The notes: generated by a model from the letters alone, not told the origin. A stretch of 64,000 nucleotides of DNA from Taibaiella koreensis (GCF_003545715.1 NZ_QVNU01000002.1:62001-126000), one strand, 5' to 3'. Positions 51,701-62,100 are shown, counted from the stretch's first letter. A program made the numbers and translations.

Positions 51701-52785
51701 CCGGGATCGGTCACCACTACCTGCGGTGTATTGTTCGAAACCCATACCGGGGTAGTACCACCGTTACACAATACCTTGCACCTGAAGTAGCGGCTGGCAG
51801 GGATATTTGTTGCCGTATACGCCGTTGTCGTCTGCGCCGGGCCAATGTCAGTCCAGCCCGATGTACCGTTGGCCGACCATTCCCATTGATAGGTAAGACC
51901 GGTAACTACCGGCAGGGCGACTGCTACATCTAGGCTCACGGTGCCGCCGATGGCGCAAATAGTAGCGGGTGCGGCTGTGGCTGCCGTAGCCGCCGGCCAT
52001 GAGGTAACCGTACTGCAGGACGGAGGAGGAGTAAAACGGTAGATCTGGCCGCTGGCCGGGCGTGTGGAAATATCTGTCGTAAAGGTAGTTGCAGATGCCG
52101 TTGGTGTAGCAGTAGCATTATTCAGCGTGAGATATGCAGGGGTGGCCGCGCCGTCGGCAATGCCAATGGTGGCGCCACCAGCGCCCCCGGGTGTGCCGGC
52201 ATTGGCTTCCTGGCGGTAGCTGTATTCGATCACGTTGGTAGACTCGTACAGCTTTACCTGGAAGGAAATATTGACGGCGCCCAGGCGATACCATTGCCAG
52301 TTTTTCCATTGAAAAATAAAAACACGATTGGGCGCGGTACCGGTAGTGACATAGGCCGCGGCCGCAGCGCTGTCAGCTGTTGCCCTATGGTCGTCCCAAA
52401 GCGGCATCAAAGCCGGCTTTACATTGGATGCAGCACCTGTACCGGTGAGATTGCCTAAGGCATTGCCAAAAGCCGTAGCGGTGACAGCTGCATTAAAGCT
52501 GAGCCAGCCATTGGTACAGGCAACCACCTGGGTATAATTGCTACCGCAATAACTGAATGTAAAACCAATGGGCAAGGCCGCGCTGGTCACATCATCGCCC
52601 AGGAAAGCATTGGGCAGCACAGTCAGGCCGGCGGTACCGGTAATATCGGTGAAGGTCCCCGCTGCTGCCGTATGACTATAAGAGGAAGCCGGTATCTGGG
52701 CATATACCGACGGCCAACCCAACAGCAATAGTGCCAGAAGGGCAAGCATCACCCTTTTCGAAAATACATGTTTACTCATGAGCAT
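48706..52785 (-). CDS. Large T9SS-exported multidomain surface protein (array member D)
   Basis: 1359 aa (ATG at 52779 also possible). Signal peptide to about 30; N-terminal module 31-255 closest to member B (ACTNGWLSFNAA); Ig-like 258-358; SRCGPGMVNLA Ig-like 360-425; an unnamed module of a second type 430-592 (RPAPQGSSTGLSFSTNYGMI, VFLLKNSAGV-like strand, SGWSYPLPIG, YYFYNW); Ig-like 595-790; SCGPGHVTLTA Ig-like 792-848; the QYLIRASELLAAGIPAGARI module 855-1045; two VDLG-type repeats 1050-1190; PKD 1193-1262 (YDWDFGDSSEHS); sorting domain 1283-1359. From about residue 1120 to the end it is almost identical to member G, also at the DNA level, which shows recent exchange or duplication. Confidence 0.88.
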   Translation of the reverse strand: MLMSKHVFSKRVMLALLALLLLGWPSVYAQIPASSYSHTAAAGTFTDITGTAGLTVLPNAFLGDDVTSAALPIGFTFSYCGSNYTQVVACTNGWLSFNAAVTATAFGNALGNLTGTGAASNVKPALMPLWDDHRATADSAAAAAYVTTGTAPNRVFIFQWKNWQWYRLGAVNISFQVKLYESTNVIEYSYRQEANAGTPGGAGGATIGIADGAATPAYLTLNNATATPTASATTFTTDISTRPASGQIYRFTPPPSCSTVTSWPAATAATAAPATICAIGGTVSLDVAVALPVVTGLTYQWEWSANGTSGWTDIGPAQTTTAYTATNIPASRYFRCKVLCNGGTTPVWVSNNTPQVVVTDPGSATAINGSRCGPGMVNLAVTPPAGSAGIRWYQNASGGSPLATGNSYTTGYLTQNATYYAVAASAATSITAGRPAPQGSSTGLSFSTNYGMIFDAVQPFTLQSVAVYPTSTTAGSTFVLLKNSAGVTLQTAGPFVLPVGTGTTLTGGATPTTLALNFNVSPGTGYRLVDSARTGSIIRDNPVSGWSYPLPIGTVGNITGGLAAGSSSTTAHYYFYNWQASAACEGPRVPVTATINASTAVARSLPAVVCNNSVATIALTPPTPAYTSYTWSPQANLYTDAAATTPYTGGSAATIYMKTTNVGTQTYYMMAGNPASPTGCTFADTVKIWVQPDSVYIRGIPDTICTSGATTLSLSPVSGYAPGTIQWQDSIPGTSAAFTNISGATNTAYTTPSLSFGQNRHYRALIRTGAAVCQMPMKYVVVADPTIINTRDSFSCGPGHVTLTALTGGNSTPIWYSTPTGGTPVGVGPSFITPYLGTTTNYYVTANGGGSSGNIAIGTGAATATGYVSPFNHAFGGQKNQYLIRASELLAAGIPAGARITSIGLDVVVAGFTYQSFAVSMGQTTDDVLGTSWQPNMTQVRAAANVTTTAGVNALTLDNAYTWDGTSNLVIQTCFSNNNIGGTSNSVRYDIMSYAATAYQRTDNVSAATICGNTSVYSTLSQRPKFIIGYNNRCESPRRLVVASVYPKPVVDLGPDIDACVDAAEARVLDAGLQPDAARYSWDNGSTGQVRSVDESGSYHVTVTNQYTCATSDTINVTLKKNPVVDLGSDTSVCNGVTLSLNAGSDGVSYFWSNGATSQVVNVSEEGSYHVFVTNNLGCIKSDTIVVSMSGELPAIDGININNNGLNTFKFTAMNPQNVIGYDWDFGDSSEHSFQQSPTHVYANGAASYVVVLRLSSSCGFLSDTTSAHITGIHQLNVGNDEMTVYPNPAKATATILNKGNLKMEKVEVYNVLGQVVYRAAADSRDKHTLALGGMSAGVYTIQVYTDKGTVARKLEILK

Positions 52786-53030
52786 CTTGTGTTGTGGTAT
52801 ATGGCCGGGAACAAAAAAGCATAATACATGTACACCAGATACTATTTTTACCTTTTTGAAACAACAAATTCCAGGCTTTCACCTATGGTTTATTCTGGTT
52901 TAAGCCGTTAAAATTAGTAGTAAAACTGTTAAAATGGGCAATCGACTTCATTTTTGACCTAAAAATAGCAATTAAGCCAAAAAGCCCCTTTCGCATATTA
53001 AATGTTTTTGAAGGTGAAATAAATTTGGAT
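52786..53030. other. Intergenic region between array members D and E, no gene seen
   Basis: About 245 bp, AT-rich, with only short frames. It should hold the promoter of D, but no exact TAnnTTTG was found on the minus strand. Confidence 0.4.
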
Positions 53031-53063
53031 AAAAAAAAATAGGCAGCTTAAGGCTGCCTATTT
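53031..53063 (-). terminator. Rho-independent terminator after array member E
   Basis: Minus strand: AAATAGGCAGC, five-base loop, GCTGCCTATTT, then a run of T. It starts 25 bp after the stop. Confidence 0.9.
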
Positions 53064-53088
53064 CAATTAACTACGCTTAGCAATTTTC

Positions 53089-54747
53089 TTATCGTATTAC
53101 CTCAAGCTTCTTGGTAAGCCGTCCTTTATCGGTAGCGATCACGACATGGTAGATACCATTGGCCCATGAAGAAACATCGATCGTTTGTTTATCTCCGGCC
53201 TGTGTGCTCAGTATCCTTTGACCTGTAAGGTTGTAGATATCGATCTGCGTAATGCGCACACCGCTATTGGCGTTGATAACGACATGGTCTTTGCCCGGAT
53301 TGGGATAAAGGCGTATTTCTTTTTGCAGGGCCGAACGGCTATCGATACCCGTGGCGGGCCCTACCAGCACCTGCTTGGTGCTTACGATCTCACCGCAATC
53401 GTTAGACAAGGTCAGGGTAACCGTATATTCGCCGGGAGTGGTATAGGGATGGATAACCTGGGGAGGCAGACCTGAGCCGGTCACCGCTGCGCTGCCATCG
53501 CCAAAGTCCCATTTATAGGCAGTGATATTTTGTGCGCCTATAACATTAAAGGTAAATGAGTTGTCGCCATTATCGACCACAGCTACAGAGTTAACAAGCG
53601 GGTTGGGATGCATGGTCACCACCACAGTGTCGCGGTCGAAACAACCCATCGTATTCTGCACCTTTACGGAGTATGTGCCCGCATCCGACACCTGTATCGC
53701 AGAGTCCAGGCTGCCGGTGCTCCAGATATAGATAGGGTTATTGGGGAAATGGCCTGCATTGAAAGTAACCACATTGCCCTGGCAGATGATCGTATCTCTT
53801 GGCGACAGCGCCACATCCACTCCTTGCAATACCGCTGTGGCCGAAGTACTCAGGGTATCGTCGCTATGGTCGGAATCGGTGGTGCCATTGGGCATATCGG
53901 TCCAGGCCTTAATCTGCAGCGGTGCGGTGGTAGGGAAAAGGACATTGCCTAATACTACGGTCATGCTATCCATATAATAAGTCAGGGTCGAAGGCAGGGT
54001 AACAGCGGGCTGCATTACACCATTTACCGACCAGTTGATATTGGCAGAGGTAAGGGCATTGGAGCCGAGATTAATCACGCTCACCGATACTTCTTTCATC
54101 GAATTGGAACAAAAGGGCGTACCGTCGGGACTGATGAGACTACCTACTCCGGCATTATTAGGCGGAGCCGGCGGCTGCAGGGTTACCTTATAGTCATGGC
54201 ACTCGCCATAGGAGACATTGTTACAGGGATCGATGGTGCTGGCACTGGATATATACACCAGCCTTACCCGCATATGGGCAACACCTGCCATGGCCGTCAA
54301 GGGCACAGCTACGGTAATGGCGCCCGTGCTGGTATTGCTGATCGCATTGAGCGTTGACACCACTTCCGAGGTTTCAAAAGTGCCGTTGTGGTTAAAGTCG
54401 ATCCACACCTTCACCGATTCGCTGGCGAATGTGTAGCTGGTGGTTACATTGCCATTATAGGTATTTCCCATGATCAGCGTTGCCGTCATATTAGGCGCAG
54501 TAGATGTGGTATAGTCCATATAACCTGCAGGCGGGCAGGGATTGTTCAGGTTGCTGATCATAGTACCCGCAGCGCCATTGAGGATCACATCCTTGATATC
54601 GTCGCCGGAAGAGCAGTTATAGGTGTAAGTAGGTGTACAGTAGGTCTGCGCATCGGCGGCCCGGGATAAAGCAGTGAGCGAAAGGCCCAGCAGAAGATTT
54701 CTGAAGATGCGCTTGGCGACCGGCACATTGGTATAAATTTCTTTCAT
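53089..54747 (-). CDS. T9SS-exported surface protein with GEVED-like and PKD domains (array member E)
   Basis: 552 aa from MKEIYTNVPVAKRIFRNLLL; the longer frame runs into the neighbour's terminator. Signal peptide to about 34. Instead of the shared N-terminal module it has a GEVED-like domain (about 90-190): VKVWIDFNHNGTFETSEVV, MRVRLVY and, at the signature position, YGECHDYKVTL where GEVEDYTV is usual. A CARDB-like domain (195-305, VSVINLGSNALTSANINWSV), Ig-like repeat (310-378, IYIWSTGSLDSAIQV), PKD (KWDFGDGSAAVTGSG, 385-452) and type A sorting domain (475-552, LYPNPGKDHVV, IYNLTGQRIL) follow. The C-terminal half is closest to member C, so the domain swap is N-terminal. Confidence 0.87.
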   Translation of the reverse strand: MKEIYTNVPVAKRIFRNLLLGLSLTALSRAADAQTYCTPTYTYNCSSGDDIKDVILNGAAGTMISNLNNPCPPAGYMDYTTSTAPNMTATLIMGNTYNGNVTTSYTFASESVKVWIDFNHNGTFETSEVVSTLNAISNTSTGAITVAVPLTAMAGVAHMRVRLVYISSASTIDPCNNVSYGECHDYKVTLQPPAPPNNAGVGSLISPDGTPFCSNSMKEVSVSVINLGSNALTSANINWSVNGVMQPAVTLPSTLTYYMDSMTVVLGNVLFPTTAPLQIKAWTDMPNGTTDSDHSDDTLSTSATAVLQGVDVALSPRDTIICQGNVVTFNAGHFPNNPIYIWSTGSLDSAIQVSDAGTYSVKVQNTMGCFDRDTVVVTMHPNPLVNSVAVVDNGDNSFTFNVIGAQNITAYKWDFGDGSAAVTGSGLPPQVIHPYTTPGEYTVTLTLSNDCGEIVSTKQVLVGPATGIDSRSALQKEIRLYPNPGKDHVVINANSGVRITQIDIYNLTGQRILSTQAGDKQTIDVSSWANGIYHVVIATDKGRLTKKLEVIR

Positions 54748-54784
54748 GCACAAAATGATTTTAGGATGGATTAAACTGGGGGAA

Positions 54785-54824
54785 TGAAAATAACCACCTT
54801 CACCGCCGGCGGCGATGAAGGTGG
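54785..54824 (-). terminator. Strong hairpin after array member F
   Basis: CCACCTTCA (54794-54802) pairs with TGAAGGTGG (54816-54824), enclosing the inner palindrome CCGCCGGCGG. The minus-strand tail is TTATTTTCATT. It lies 14 bp after the stop and 38 bp before the next start. Confidence 0.75.
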
Positions 54825-54837
54825 GCATGCTCGATGG

Positions 54838-57800
54838 TTATTTGAGTATCTCCAACTTGCGGGCTACAGTACCCTTATCGGTATATACCTGGATGGTGTA
54901 TACTCCGGCAGCCATGCTGCCCAGCGAAAGCGTATGCTTGTCCTTACTATCGGCTGTTGCTTCGTACACTACCTGGCCCAGGACATTGTAGACGGCTATC
55001 TTCTCCATCTTCAGGGCGCCCCTGTTGAGGATAGTGGCTGTCGCTTTGGCGGGATTCGGATATACAGTCATCTCATCGTTACTTACATTCAGCTGATGAA
55101 TGCCTACGATATGGGCCGATGTGGAATCGGAAAGAAATCCGCAACTGCTGCTCAGCCGAAGGACAACGATATAGTTGGCCGGGTTGGCATCATAGCTATG
55201 GAAGGGCGAAGCCTGGAAGCTATGTGGAGAACCGTCGCCAAAATCCCAGTCATAGCCAATTACGTTCTGCGGGTTTACTGCGGTAAAATGGAACGTGTTC
55301 ACACCATTGTTGCTGATATTGATGCCATCTATGGTCGGCAGCTCGCCGGCCATGGTCACGACAATCGTATCCGATTTGATACAGCCCAGGTTGTTGGTCA
55401 CAAACACATTGTAGCTACCGGCCTCATTTATATTCAGTACGCGGGTTGTAGCGCCTGTGCTCCAGAAGTAGCTGATGCCGTCGCCGCCGGCATCCAGGGC
55501 CAGTGTTGCGCCATTACATACGGTAGTGTCGTTACCCAGCCTTACAACAGGATTATTGCGCAGGTTTATGTTGATGGTATCACTCTTCACACAGGTATAC
55601 TGGTTGGTCACCTTCACATAATAAGTCCCACTGGTGCTTATTGCCCTTACCTGGCTGATGGACCCGTTGTCCCACAGGAATTGCGGTGTATTAGGCTGTA
55701 CACCGGCGTCCAGCACCTTGATCGCGCCGGAATCCACGCACTCATTAATATCAGTACCCAGATCCACATCCGGTACCGGACGGATAAAGGCCGTTACCGG
55801 CTGCCTGGCCGAGCGGCAACCGTTCAGCATGGAAATACGGATATTGGGCCTGGTCGAAGAGCTGTACACACCGGTCGGGCTGCCGCAATTCGCCTGGGGA
55901 TTGGTATTGGTATAGAAATAAAGCGCCGGCGCCGTGTGGTATTTCACATTGGCATAGCCACCCTGGCCTGTCGGATTATTGCTGCATTCTTCCAATATGA
56001 TATTGGAACTGCCATCCCAGTAGAAAGGATTCTGCAGGGTATGCGCATTGATCGCATTAGCCGTTGGATTGAAATTGGTTGCTGTATATACCTGCTGCAA
56101 GCCGGTATTGAAGGTAGCGCCGAGGGTTGCAGTGCTGGCAACCTGCTTCATGCTATAGGTGAGGCTGGAGATATTGGTATTACCCGATTTGGTCGTAACA
56201 TCAAAAGCAATCTCCATAATATAACCTGCAGCAAAACCGGCTGCCTGCAATTCAGAACCTTTAAGCATCCATTGTACTTTGTTGGAAGCATAGTTGGCGC
56301 CGAAATAAGGCAGGTAGCCCCAATAAGTGGCACTGGTACCTGTTCCGATGAATGCCGGCGGCGGCTGGATCGCGCCGGTGCCCGATTCTACATAATAGGT
56401 CGTTGTGGCGCCCAGGTAAGGTGTAACCCAGGGACTGCCTGAACCCACGGGGCTATTGTCTGTGGCGTTGGCATACCAACGTATATTGCCACTGCCGCCG
56501 GCGGTTGCCTGCAGGTTCACCGTACCAGGTCCACAATGAAAGCTGTCGGCCCAGCTGATCAGGCTTGGATTGGCTACTACGATCAGCTTGACAGGTGCCT
56601 GGCAATTGACGCCGGCTGTATTGGATTTGATCAACGCTTTATAATACCGGTTGGCGGTGAGGCCGGGTGTCGTGTAGCTTACACCGGTGGCGCCGGCAAT
56701 ATCGGTATAGGTGATATTGTCGGTAGATTGCTGCCATTGGATGCCGTTGGGCGCATAGCCGGTAGACGGAACCAGGCGCAGCGTGGTGCTACCCGAAGGT
56801 GCGCATACGGTATCGGGAACAGCGCTGATGGTTACCGAATCAGGTTGAACCCAGGTCCGCACGGTATCAGCAAAGGCGCAGTTGGGAGCGGCCGAATTGG
56901 TAGCGTAGAGGGCAAACTGGCGGGCGCCGGTAACAGTCGATTTAAAGTAAACGGTAGGCGCATTGGTGCCGGCGACATAAGGAACGGTGCCGGCGGCATT
57001 GGTATACAACTCTGCGGCAGGCGTCCAGGCGTAATTGGAATACTGTCCTACAGGCGATGTAACCTGGAAAGTACCCACGGCATTATCGCACACGATGAGC
57101 GGAGCGGTTTTGGTCAGCGCCGGTGGTGCGCTCACCGAAGCCTGTACGGCAACCCTCGGCCCCTGGCAGGCAGTCATAAAGTTGAACTTGAACTGCGGGC
57201 GCGCGTTTTCAGGCGTACCGTTGTTGGCAGGACCGGCGCAGATCACGGATGGGGGCTGGCTATCCTGGTAAGCATAGTGGGTGGCCGGGTAAGTTGTATT
57301 GTCGTACCGGAGATTGGAATAAGGGTTGGAGGTGGTGGCATTGCTCCAGCAAGTCTCGATCAGGAGGCTTCCACCGGTGTAAGTATAAGGTGCTGTAAGG
57401 GTAAAGGTATTGATACCAACGGTGGTCGTATAGTTGACCGGACCGAACGCTGCTATAGCACCGGTCTCGAAAGTAGGCGTGAGCGCAGTGACGGGCGTGC
57501 TGTTCAGGCTCATCGTGAACCCGTTGTAAGTTGCCGTGCCGTTAGCGTTGTCAACACTGATGGTGTTAATTGCATCACCCGGCATGATACCCGCAGCGAT
57601 CATTTCCGCTTCACGGATCAGGAACTGGTGCTTGTAGCCGCCCCAACCGCCGGCAAAGATCGTTACATAGCTGAATGACGTTACCGACGCTCCGGCGCCT
57701 ACAGTAGCATTGGCAGGAGCAGGCGCGGTACCTGCAGTAACGTAGAAATTGCGGGTAGCTGTGATATAGGGTGTGGTAAAGCTATTACCGGTACCCAGCG

Positions 57801-58935
57801 GTGCACCACCGCTGGTCGCATCATACCATCTCAGGGTGGTTCCGGAAGCACCGGTGGCCGATAGATTTACGGTACCGGGACCACAACGGGATCCCGCCGT
57901 TCCGGTAGGTGACCCAGGATTGGATACCGTAACGGAATTGGATGCCGAAGAAGTAAGCACCGTAGTGGTATTGCACAATACAACGCATTTAAAATAAGTA
58001 GTTGCTGCCGTTAACGCGCCTGTAGTATAGGTCGGCGTGGTGGTTACTGCACCGGGAATATCGGTGTAGGTACCGCCAGCTGTAGCGCTGGATTGCCACT
58101 TATAGGTGATACCGCTGGCCGCCGGCATAGTGGTAGCCGGTGTAAAGGTCAGCGTGGTAGGGCCAGAGACACAGATATTACCAGGGAATGCCGATACGGT
58201 ACCGCTGGTAGGCAGGGTAAGCGTGGCACAGGGCGGGAACACATAATCGAAACCGATATAAGGACGACGATAGGTGCTGCTGCCCAAGGTGGCCGGCAAC
58301 GTAGCCGAAGTGTTGGTCACATACTTGGTCGTGTTGTTATTGCTGGTATTGACACAAGGCGACGTGAATTCATAAGACCAGTTGATCGTATTACTGGCCG
58401 TCGTATTCTGATACTCGACGAATACGGCAAGATTCTGCGTACCACCGGTATAAGGGAATGGCGTGGTCAGGGGAAAATTTTTCCAACCCGCCGCGGTGCC
58501 TACAATACTGGTCGGATTGCCGTCGTATACCAGGGAAGCTGTAGCAATCTCCGTAGCCCAGGTCAGCGTGGTGCTGCCCCAGTCTGCATTGGTCACTTGC
58601 TTCAGGTATATCTTACAATTCGGCGTGCCCAGCATACCCAATGTGGTCGATGCCCTGTGAAAGTAGACATTGTTGATGGTAGAGCCTGCAATAGCCGTTA
58701 ATTGTGATGCCGGGTAAATATAGGCAAACCTGCTGGTGGCATTGGCGGTAGAGGTGGAATACATCGGGCCATAAGAACTGGACGTCGAAGACGAGGGCGG
58801 CCCGCTGGAGCAAAAGGATACAATGTATCCGGGCTGCGCCATCGCGGGCGGTAACGTACAAAGCAGGAGCAAGGCCATCGCCGCCCCTTTTTTATACCAT
58901 TCCCATAAATTTTTTAGTGTACTTTTTTTCTGCAT
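54838..58935 (-). CDS. Large T9SS-exported multidomain surface protein (array member F)
   Basis: A 1365-aa protein. Signal peptide to about 33 (GAAMALLLLCTLPPAMAQ). The N-terminal 210 residues differ from A, D and G (QPGYIVSFCSSGPPSSSTSS, YASQL-type strands, TINNVYFHRASTTLGMLGTP, WKNFPLTTPFPYTGG) and resemble the array's internal modules in containing SIxxVxFxxA-like and LxxFVEYxN-like strands. Then Ig-like domains, SRCGPGTVNLSATG, a module copy (HQFLIREAEMIAAGIMPGDA), more Ig-like domains, HCGPGTVNLQA, a second module copy (KVQWMLKGSELQAAGFAAGY), two VDLG-type repeats, PKD (YDWDFGDGSPHS) and a sorting domain ending TDKGTVARKLEILK. The frame is intact. Confidence 0.88.
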   Translation of the reverse strand: MQKKSTLKNLWEWYKKGAAMALLLLCTLPPAMAQPGYIVSFCSSGPPSSSTSSSYGPMYSTSTANATSRFAYIYPASQLTAIAGSTINNVYFHRASTTLGMLGTPNCKIYLKQVTNADWGSTTLTWATEIATASLVYDGNPTSIVGTAAGWKNFPLTTPFPYTGGTQNLAVFVEYQNTTASNTINWSYEFTSPCVNTSNNNTTKYVTNTSATLPATLGSSTYRRPYIGFDYVFPPCATLTLPTSGTVSAFPGNICVSGPTTLTFTPATTMPAASGITYKWQSSATAGGTYTDIPGAVTTTPTYTTGALTAATTYFKCVVLCNTTTVLTSSASNSVTVSNPGSPTGTAGSRCGPGTVNLSATGASGTTLRWYDATSGGAPLGTGNSFTTPYITATRNFYVTAGTAPAPANATVGAGASVTSFSYVTIFAGGWGGYKHQFLIREAEMIAAGIMPGDAINTISVDNANGTATYNGFTMSLNSTPVTALTPTFETGAIAAFGPVNYTTTVGINTFTLTAPYTYTGGSLLIETCWSNATTSNPYSNLRYDNTTYPATHYAYQDSQPPSVICAGPANNGTPENARPQFKFNFMTACQGPRVAVQASVSAPPALTKTAPLIVCDNAVGTFQVTSPVGQYSNYAWTPAAELYTNAAGTVPYVAGTNAPTVYFKSTVTGARQFALYATNSAAPNCAFADTVRTWVQPDSVTISAVPDTVCAPSGSTTLRLVPSTGYAPNGIQWQQSTDNITYTDIAGATGVSYTTPGLTANRYYKALIKSNTAGVNCQAPVKLIVVANPSLISWADSFHCGPGTVNLQATAGGSGNIRWYANATDNSPVGSGSPWVTPYLGATTTYYVESGTGAIQPPPAFIGTGTSATYWGYLPYFGANYASNKVQWMLKGSELQAAGFAAGYIMEIAFDVTTKSGNTNISSLTYSMKQVASTATLGATFNTGLQQVYTATNFNPTANAINAHTLQNPFYWDGSSNIILEECSNNPTGQGGYANVKYHTAPALYFYTNTNPQANCGSPTGVYSSSTRPNIRISMLNGCRSARQPVTAFIRPVPDVDLGTDINECVDSGAIKVLDAGVQPNTPQFLWDNGSISQVRAISTSGTYYVKVTNQYTCVKSDTININLRNNPVVRLGNDTTVCNGATLALDAGGDGISYFWSTGATTRVLNINEAGSYNVFVTNNLGCIKSDTIVVTMAGELPTIDGINISNNGVNTFHFTAVNPQNVIGYDWDFGDGSPHSFQASPFHSYDANPANYIVVLRLSSSCGFLSDSTSAHIVGIHQLNVSNDEMTVYPNPAKATATILNRGALKMEKIAVYNVLGQVVYEATADSKDKHTLSLGSMAAGVYTIQVYTDKGTVARKLEILK

Positions 58936-59112
58936 AGTTTCTGTTTTATTGTTTCAACAATAGTCTCACGAATTTAAAATATTACTTTATCATTAACAAA
59001 TGATTTACCGAGATTTTTATGCGCTAAAACAAGTAAAATAGGCGGTCTTTTTTACATTAAAAATGTCCCTTATCTATACATATTCCTGACTACTAATCAA
59101 ATTGGTAAAGAA
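58936..59112. other. Intergenic region between array members F and G
   Basis: AT-rich; presumably carries the promoter of F, but no exact -7 match was found. Confidence 0.35.
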
Positions 59113-59146
59113 TAAAAAAAACTCCGGGTTTTTACCCGGAGTTTTT
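59113..59146 (-). terminator. Rho-independent terminator after array member G
   Basis: A perfect 13-bp stem, AAAAACTCCGGGT (59117-59129) with ACCCGGAGTTTTT (59134-59146), loop of four bases. It lies 20 bp after the stop. Confidence 0.92.
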
Positions 59147-59165
59147 AAAACACATTTTTATTTCT

Positions 59166-62100
59166 CTACTTCATTATTTCTAATTTACGGGCCACAGTGC
59201 CCTTGTCGGTATACACCTGTATAGTATAAACACCCGCCGACATACCGCCCAGTGCAAGCGTATGCTTGTCCTTGCTATCAGCCGCCGCGCGATACACCAC
59301 CTGGCCCAGTACATTGTAGACCTCGACTTTTTCCATCTTCAGGTTGCCCTTGTTGAGGATCGTTGCCGTTGCCTTCGCAGGATTGGGGTAGACAGTCATT
59401 TCATCGTTGCCCACATTCAGCTGGTGAATGCCGGTAATATGTGCCGAGGTCGTATCGGAAAGGAAGCCACAACTGCTGCTCAGGCGCAGTACCACCACAT
59501 AGCTCGCTGCTCCGTTGGCATAAACGTGCGTCGGCGATTGCTGAAAGCTATGTTCCGAACTGTCGCCGAAATCCCAGTCGTAGCCGATCACGTTCTGCGG
59601 GTTCATCGCCGTGAACTTGAAAGTATTCAGACCATTGTTGTTGATATTGATGCCGTCGATAGCCGGCAACTCACCCGACATGCTTACGACAATGGTATCC
59701 GACTTGATACAGCCCAGGTTATTGGTAACAAATACATGGTAGGAGCCCTCTTCGCTCACATTCACCACCTGGCTGGTAGCGCCGTTGCTCCAGAAATAGC
59801 TTACGCCGTCGCTGCCCGCATTCAGCGACAGGGTAACGCCATTACATACCGACGTATCGCTGCCCAGGTCCACAACAGGATTACGACGCAGGTTTACGTT
59901 AATGGTATCGCTCTTGGCGCAGGTATACTGGTTGGTAACCGTTACATGATAACTGCCACTTTCGCTTACCGCACGTACCTGGCTGGTCGAGCCGTTATCC
60001 CACAGGAACGCGGGTATATTGGGCTGTACGCCGGCATCCAGCACCCTGATAGTACCTTCATCCACACAGTCATTGATATCTGTTCCCAGGTTTACACTCG
60101 GTACAGGACGAATGTAAGCAATCACCTCTTCACGGGAAGTCTCGCAACGGTTATCGTAGCTGATGATGAATTTAGGTCTTTGCGACAAGGTGGAGCTTAC
60201 AGTGGTATTGCTGCACATCGCATTGGCAGATACATTATCGGTACGTTGATAAGCTGTAGCCACATAGCTGGTCGCATCATATTTAATGGAATTGCTGGTA
60301 CCGCCGCCGGTGCTGTCGCTGTAGCAGGTCTGGATCACCAGGTTGCTGGTACCGTTCCAGGGATAGGGATTATCGAAAGTAAGCGTATTGATACCTGCGG
60401 TTGTGGTCACGTTAGCAGGCGCTCGCACCTGTGTAACCGGCTGCCAGGTTGTGCCCAGGACAGTGGCGGAAGTCATCCCTGCGCTTACCGCAAATTTCTG
60501 ATAAGTGAAGCCCGCAGTAACCACATCCAGCCCTATAGAAGTGATCCTGGCGCCCGCGGGAATACCCGCTGCCAGCAGCTCGGAAGCACGGATCAGGTAT
60601 TGATTCTTCTGCCCGCCAAACAAGTGATAGAAAGGCGATACATAGCTGGTCGATGTTGAAACGCCATTACCCACGGTCCCGCTGCCGGCACTGCCGCCTG
60701 CATTGGCAGCCACCCAGAAGCTGGTGGTTGTGCCCAGGTAAGGTGTTATAAAAGGCGTTCCGCTACCCACCCGGGTATTTCCTGTAGGCGAGTCGTACCA
60801 TACAGGCGTGCTGTTGCCTCCGGTAAGTGCAGTAAGGGTTACGTGGCCCGGACCACAATTAAAGCTGTCCGGCGCACCGATCAGGGTTGGATTGGCGATC
60901 ACCACATATTTTACAGGCATTTCACAAACATTAGAGTCTGCACGAACCAAGGCACGGTAATAACGGTTCTGTCCAAAGGACAGGCTGGGTGTCGTGTAAG
61001 TGGGGTTGGTCGCGCTGCCGATATTGTTAAATGCAGTGCTGGTCCCTGGTATCGAATCCTGCCATTGGATGGTGCTTGTCGCATAACCCGTAGCGGGATC
61101 AAGTGTTAGTGTTGAGGCGCCGCTGGTACAGATGGTATCGGGCTGCCCTTTAATGGTCAAACTACCGGGTTGTACCCATATCTTGATGGTATCGGCAAAG
61201 GTACAGCCGGTAGGCACATTGGGGTTGCCTGCCATCATATAATAAGTCTGGGTACCCACATTGGTCGTCTTCATGTAGATCGTCGCTGCCGAACCGCCGG
61301 TATAAGGCGTAGTCCCTGCCGCATTGGTATACAGATTGGTTACCGGACTCCAGTTATAGCTCGGATAAGGCGGCGTAGGCGGCGTGAGCGCAATAGCGGC
61401 TACACTGTTGTTACACACCACAGCCGGCAGGGATTTAACAACAGGGGTGCTGGCATTGACCGTAGCGGTCACGGGTACACGGGAGCCTTCGCAGGAGGCC
61501 GCCACCCGCCAGTTGTAGAAATAATAATGAGTACCTGTGCTAGTACCCCCGGCGGCCAATGCGGAAGTGATATTGCCAACCAGGCCTATAGGCAGAGGGT
61601 AGCTCCAGCCCGAAATGGGGTTGTCGCGAATGATGCTGCCCGTACGGGCGCTGTCGACCAGGCGGTAGCCGGCGCCGGGACTTACATTGAAGTTAAGCGC
61701 CAGCGTGGTGGGTGTAGCGCCGCCGGTAAGCGTAGTACCCGTACCAATGGGCAATACAAATGGACCAGCTGTCTGCAAGGTAACACCCGCACTGTTTTTC
61801 AGTAGCACAAAGGTCGACCCGGCCGTAGTGCTGGTATGATACACATCTACCGATTGGATAGTAAAGGGCTGCGTGGCAGTGAATACCATACCATAATCGG
61901 CGCTGAATGTAAAACCGGTAGAAGAGCCCTGGGGCGCTGCCCGGCCGGCAGTGATAGTGGTGGGTGCAGAAGCTGCCACAGCATAGTAGGTGGTGTTCTG
62001 GGTCAGGTAATTGGTGGTATAAGTATTTCCGGTACCCAGGATGGCGCCGCCCGTGGCATTCTGGTACCAGCGTATAGTGGGGCTTCCTGCCGGAGGTGTT

